A DNA stretch of 64,000 nucleotides, taken from Acinetobacter lwoffii (GTDB lineage Bacteria; Pseudomonadota; Gammaproteobacteria; Pseudomonadales; Moraxellaceae). Below, piece after piece: positions 60,727 through 64,000 of this stretch. The translations under genes and the position numbers were made by a program. The notes under the pieces are model-generated. The model was given only the letters and a program-made list of their open reading frames with translations, had not been told where the DNA came from and made no database searches. Positions within the stretch are counted from its first letter, which is position 1, and every line of letters begins with the position of its first letter. The stretch covers positions 806,001 to 870,000 of the forward strand of contig NZ_CP118963.1 in the NCBI RefSeq assembly GCF_029024105.1. The letters are read 5' to 3'.

Positions 60727-63700
60727 TTAACCTTTAGTTAGGTCTTGCAAACGATATACATCCATTGGCAATTTAATTGCTAAAGCTTGGCATACTGCAT
60801 CCGCACCATTCAATGTAGTTGTGTTATACACTTTACCTTGAAGTGCTGAACGACGGATCGAGAATGAGTCTTCTTGTGCCTTTTTGCCTTCAGTCGTGTT
60901 AATCACAAGGTGGATTTCGCCGTTTTTAATACGGTCCACAATGTTAGGACGACCTTCAGTCACTTTATTGACACGTTCACATTCAAGACCAGCATCGCTA
61001 ATCACTTTAAATGTACCATCAGTTGCAAGAATCTTGAAGCCTAGGTCAATCAATTGTTTTGCAATACCCGCCGCACGTGGTTTGTCTGAGTCACGTACAG
61101 AGATAAATGCGTGTTTGACTTCACCTTCAGTTGGAAGACCTGGTAAACGCTCATTTGCACCTAAAACAGCTTTATAGAACGCTTCACCAAATGTTTTACC
61201 AACGCCCATCACTTCGCCAGTCGATTTCATCTCAGGGCCAAGGATCGGGTCAACACCAGGGAATTTGTTGAACGGGAACACGGCTTCTTTGACAGAGAAG
61301 TGTTCAGGAATAATCTCAGTTGTGAAGCCTTGCGACTCAAGAGATTGACCAGCCATGCAACGTGCAGCAACTTTCGCTAAAGATTCGCCGATACACTTAG
61401 AAACGAATGGCACAGTACGAGATGCACGTGGGTTCACTTCCAGGATGTAAACGTCTTCGCCTTTAACCGCAAACTGAACGTTCATCAAACCGATCACGCC
61501 AAGCTCTTTTGCCATAGCCACGGTTTGACGACGCATTTCGTCCTGAATCTCTTTAGATAGAGAGTAAGGAGGAATCGAACATGCCGAGTCACCTGAGTGA
61601 ATACCCGCTTGTTCAATGTGCTGCATGATGCCGCCAATCACAACGTCTTTACCGTCAGATACGCAGTCCACGTCAACTTCGATCGCATCATCTAAGAAAC
61701 GGTCAAGAAGAACAGGCGCTTCGTTTGATGCTTGAACTGCATCACGTAAGTAGCGTTTAAGTTCTTCATCGTTGTACACGATTTCCATCGCACGACCACC
61801 AAGGACGTAAGAAGGACGTACTACAAGCGGGTAGCCGACTTTAGATGCTTCAGCCATACCTTCTTCAGCAGATTTTACAATGCTGTTGTTCGGTTGACGA
61901 AGTTGCAGACGTTGAATCATTTGCTGGAAACGTTCACGGTCTTCTGCACGGTCAATCGCATCAGGTGATGTACCGATAATTGGCGCACCGGCTTCTTCTA
62001 GAGCACGAGCCAATTTCAAAGGTGTTTGACCACCGTACTGAACGATAATGCCTTTCGGCTTCTCGATACGTACGATTTCTAAAACGTCTTCTAAAGTGAT
62101 TGGTTCGAAGTACAAACGATCTGATGTGTCGTAATCCGTTGAAACTGTTTCAGGGTTACAGTTTACCATGATCGTTTCATAGCCGTCTTCACGCATAGCC
62201 AGGGCAGCGTGTACACAGCAGTAATCGAACTCGATACCTTGACCGATACGGTTAGGGCCACCGCCGATCACCATGATCTTGTCTTTGTTCGATGGATTTG
62301 CTTCACATTCTTCATCGTAAGTTGAGTACATGTAAGCTGTATCAGATTCGAATTCTGCAGCACATGTATCGACACGTTTGTAAACTGGAGTTACGCCCAG
62401 GCTCCAACGATGTTTACGGAATTGCTTTTGTGAAATGCCCATCAAGTCCGCAATGCGAAGATCTGATAAACCTTTGCGTTTGAATCCACGGATGTTATCC
62501 GCATTCAAGTCGCCAAAACCTAAAGTTTTGATTTGGTTTTCAGTTTTAATGATGTCTTCGATTTGAATCAAGAACCAGCGGTCAATGTTCGTTGCAGCGA
62601 ATACTTCGTCTAAAGTAAAGCCGTGACGGAATGCGTCGCCCACGTACCAGATACGCTCTGGACCTGGCACTTTAAGTTCTTGCAAGATTTTGTCGCGCGC
62701 GCCTTCAGCACCCACTTCAACTTTTTCGTCAAAACCAGAAGCACCCACTTCAAGACCACGAAGGGCTTTTTGTACAGATTCCTGGAAGTTACGGCCAATC
62801 GCCATCACTTCACCGACAGATTTCATCTGTGTGGTTAAAGTCGCATCAGCTTGTGGGAATTTCTCGAAGTTAAAACGAGGAATCTTAGTAACTACGTAGT
62901 CAATCGCAGGTTCAAACGATGCAGGTGTTGTACCGCCAGTGATGTCGTTTTTCAGTTCATCAAGGGTGTAACCTACAGCCAGTTTCGCAGCGATTTTCGC
63001 AATCGGGAAACCAGTTGCTTTAGAAGCAAGTGCAGATGAACGTGATACACGTGGGTTCATCTCGATTACAACCATACGACCCGTATTTGGGCAAATACCG
63101 AACTGTACGTTAGAACCACCTGTTTCTACGCCAATTTCACGTAGTACAGCTAAAGATGCATTACGTAAAAGTTGGAATTCTTTATCTGTAAGCGTTTGAG
63201 CAGGGGCAACAGTGATTGAGTCACCTGTATGCACGCCCATTGGGTCAAAGTTTTCAATGGTACATACAATGATACAGTTGTCGTTTTTGTCACGAACAAC
63301 TTCCATCTCGTATTCTTTCCAGCCAATTAAAGATTCATCAATCAATAACTGTTTGGTTGGAGAAAGATCGAAACCGCGTTCACAGATTTCAATGAATTCT
63401 TCTTTGTTGTACGCGATACCGCCACCTGAACCACCCATCGTGAATGATGGACGGATAATCACTGGGAAGCCGAAACGTGCTTGAATTTCTAAAGCATGTT
63501 CCATTGACTCAGCAACGTCAGCTTTTGGACATTCAAGACCAATTTTACGCATTGCCTGATCAAACAGTTTACGGTCTTCGGCTTTTTCAATTGCTTCTTT
63601 GGTCGCACCGATCAATTCAACATTGTATTTTTCTAAAATGCCGTGCTCATCGAGGGCAAGGGCACAGTTCAATGCAGTTTGACCACCCATGGTCGGAAGA

Positions 63701-63957
63701 ACAGCGTCTGGGCGTTCTTTCTCAATAATTGCTGCAACAGTTTGCCAAGTAATTGGCTCAATATAAGTTGCATCTGCCATGGTTGGGTCGGTCATGATGG
63801 TCGCTGGGTTCGAGTTGACCAAAATAACGCGGTAGCCTTCTTCACGAAGGGCTTTACATGCTTGAGCACCTGAGTAGTCAAACTCACATGCTTGACCGAT
63901 GACAATCGGACCAGCACCAATAATCAAGATGCTTTTAATGTCAGTACGTTTAGCCAT
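60727..63957 (-). CDS. carB: carbamoyl-phosphate synthase large subunit
   Basis: The 1076-residue enzyme makes carbamoyl phosphate for Arg and pyrimidines. It has two homologous ATP-grasp halves (the first with IRPSFTMGGSGGGIAYN, the second with VRPSYVLGGRAMEIVYN), an oligomerisation region between, and a C-terminal MGS-like allosteric domain (about 935-1076, KHAFISVRDSDKPRAAGIAK). It begins MAKRTDIKSILIIGAGPIVI. The start is 13 bp after the carA stop, so carAB is one operon. Confidence 0.98.
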   Translation of the reverse strand: MAKRTDIKSILIIGAGPIVIGQACEFDYSGAQACKALREEGYRVILVNSNPATIMTDPTMADATYIEPITWQTVAAIIEKERPDAVLPTMGGQTALNCALALDEHGILEKYNVELIGATKEAIEKAEDRKLFDQAMRKIGLECPKADVAESMEHALEIQARFGFPVIIRPSFTMGGSGGGIAYNKEEFIEICERGFDLSPTKQLLIDESLIGWKEYEMEVVRDKNDNCIIVCTIENFDPMGVHTGDSITVAPAQTLTDKEFQLLRNASLAVLREIGVETGGSNVQFGICPNTGRMVVIEMNPRVSRSSALASKATGFPIAKIAAKLAVGYTLDELKNDITGGTTPASFEPAIDYVVTKIPRFNFEKFPQADATLTTQMKSVGEVMAIGRNFQESVQKALRGLEVGASGFDEKVEVGAEGARDKILQELKVPGPERIWYVGDAFRHGFTLDEVFAATNIDRWFLIQIEDIIKTENQIKTLGFGDLNADNIRGFKRKGLSDLRIADLMGISQKQFRKHRWSLGVTPVYKRVDTCAAEFESDTAYMYSTYDEECEANPSNKDKIMVIGGGPNRIGQGIEFDYCCVHAALAMREDGYETIMVNCNPETVSTDYDTSDRLYFEPITLEDVLEIVRIEKPKGIIVQYGGQTPLKLARALEEAGAPIIGTSPDAIDRAEDRERFQQMIQRLQLRQPNNSIVKSAEEGMAEASKVGYPLVVRPSYVLGGRAMEIVYNDEELKRYLRDAVQASNEAPVLLDRFLDDAIEVDVDCVSDGKDVVIGGIMQHIEQAGIHSGDSACSIPPYSLSKEIQDEMRRQTVAMAKELGVIGLMNVQFAVKGEDVYILEVNPRASRTVPFVSKCIGESLAKVAARCMAGQSLESQGFTTEIIPEHFSVKEAVFPFNKFPGVDPILGPEMKSTGEVMGVGKTFGEAFYKAVLGANERLPGLPTEGEVKHAFISVRDSDKPRAAGIAKQLIDLGFKILATDGTFKVISDAGLECERVNKVTEGRPNIVDRIKNGEIHLVINTTEGKKAQEDSFSIRRSALQGKVYNTTTLNGADAVCQALAIKLPMDVYRLQDLTKG

Positions 63958-63970
63958 GATGCTTCCTTAA

Positions 63971-64000
63971 TTACTTCTTAGATGCTTCGATAAGTTCGAT
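63971..64000 (-). CDS. carA: carbamoyl-phosphate synthase small subunit, last nine codons
   Basis: The right edge of the window gives IELIEASKK followed by TAA, in the frame expected for the CarA C-terminus (E. coli CarA also has an IELIE segment near its end). The gene continues beyond the window. An AAGGAAG ribosome site for carB lies between its stop and the carB ATG. Confidence 0.8.
   Translation of the reverse strand: MELIEASKK

Overview
The window looks like a chromosomal segment of an Acinetobacter species, probably not A. baumannii itself. The grounds are a complete adeI-adeJ-adeK efflux operon whose AdeI closely resembles the A. baumannii protein without being identical, several Acinetobacter-type small membrane proteins, a moderate-to-low GC content, and a housekeeping gene order (lolB-ispE-tRNA-prs-rplY-pth, rplU-rpmA, carA-carB, smpB/coaD, hemA/dnaG) typical of Moraxellaceae. 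Both edges cut genes: an mhpA-like flavin hydroxylase on the left (only its N-terminus is present) and the last nine codons of carA on the right.

Layout. 1-10 kb: the hydroxylase fragment, a small exported protein, a CobW-type GTPase, yaeQ, an MgtC-like membrane protein, an FKBP isomerase, a 7TM/GGDEF diguanylate cyclase, a GNAT acetyltransferase, a run of poorly characterised small proteins, and two tandem YbjQ-type proteins. 10-17.3 kb: the adeIJK operon on the minus strand, preceded by a PAP2 phosphatase gene whose predicted promoter is covered by a perfect 24-bp palindrome. 17-27 kb: a Gcr-type membrane 'recombinase', ispB, rplU-rpmA, lolA, an RsiV-like lipoprotein, serS, cysG and trmL. 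27-34 kb: a PuuP-like permease, an SCP2-like protein coupled to an iron alcohol dehydrogenase, lipB-ybeD and rpoD. 34-42 kb: small acidic and membrane proteins, dedA, trhO, a LysE exporter, the DUF2157/GDYXXLXY pair and panD. 42-48 kb: pth, rplY, prs, four tRNA-Gln genes, ispE, lolB and a TPR protein, with hemA diverging. 49-56 kb: dnaG, bamD, rluD, pgeF, a WrbA-like flavoprotein, smpB, coaD, a ferredoxin and RNase P RNA. 56.6-64 kb: tRNA-Met, a visibly AT-rich KAP-family NTPase gene, a CatB-like acetyltransferase, a divergent ridA/tetR pair with two matching operators, greA, carB and the carA tail.

Most of the window is core metabolism. It covers envelope biogenesis (LolA, LolB, BamD, IspB, IspE), translation (SerS, L21, L27, L25, SmpB, Pth, tRNAs, RNase P, TrmL, TrhO, RluD), transcription (RpoD, GreA), replication (DnaG) and cofactors (HemA, CysG, CoaD, PanD, LipB). 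The clearest accessory feature is the KAP NTPase gene directly downstream of tRNA-Met; it is the best candidate for an undescribed, possibly phage-defence, function. The best regulatory signals are the palindrome before pap2-adeIJK and the paired operators between ridA and tetR. No insertion sequence, CRISPR array, prophage or rRNA gene was found.
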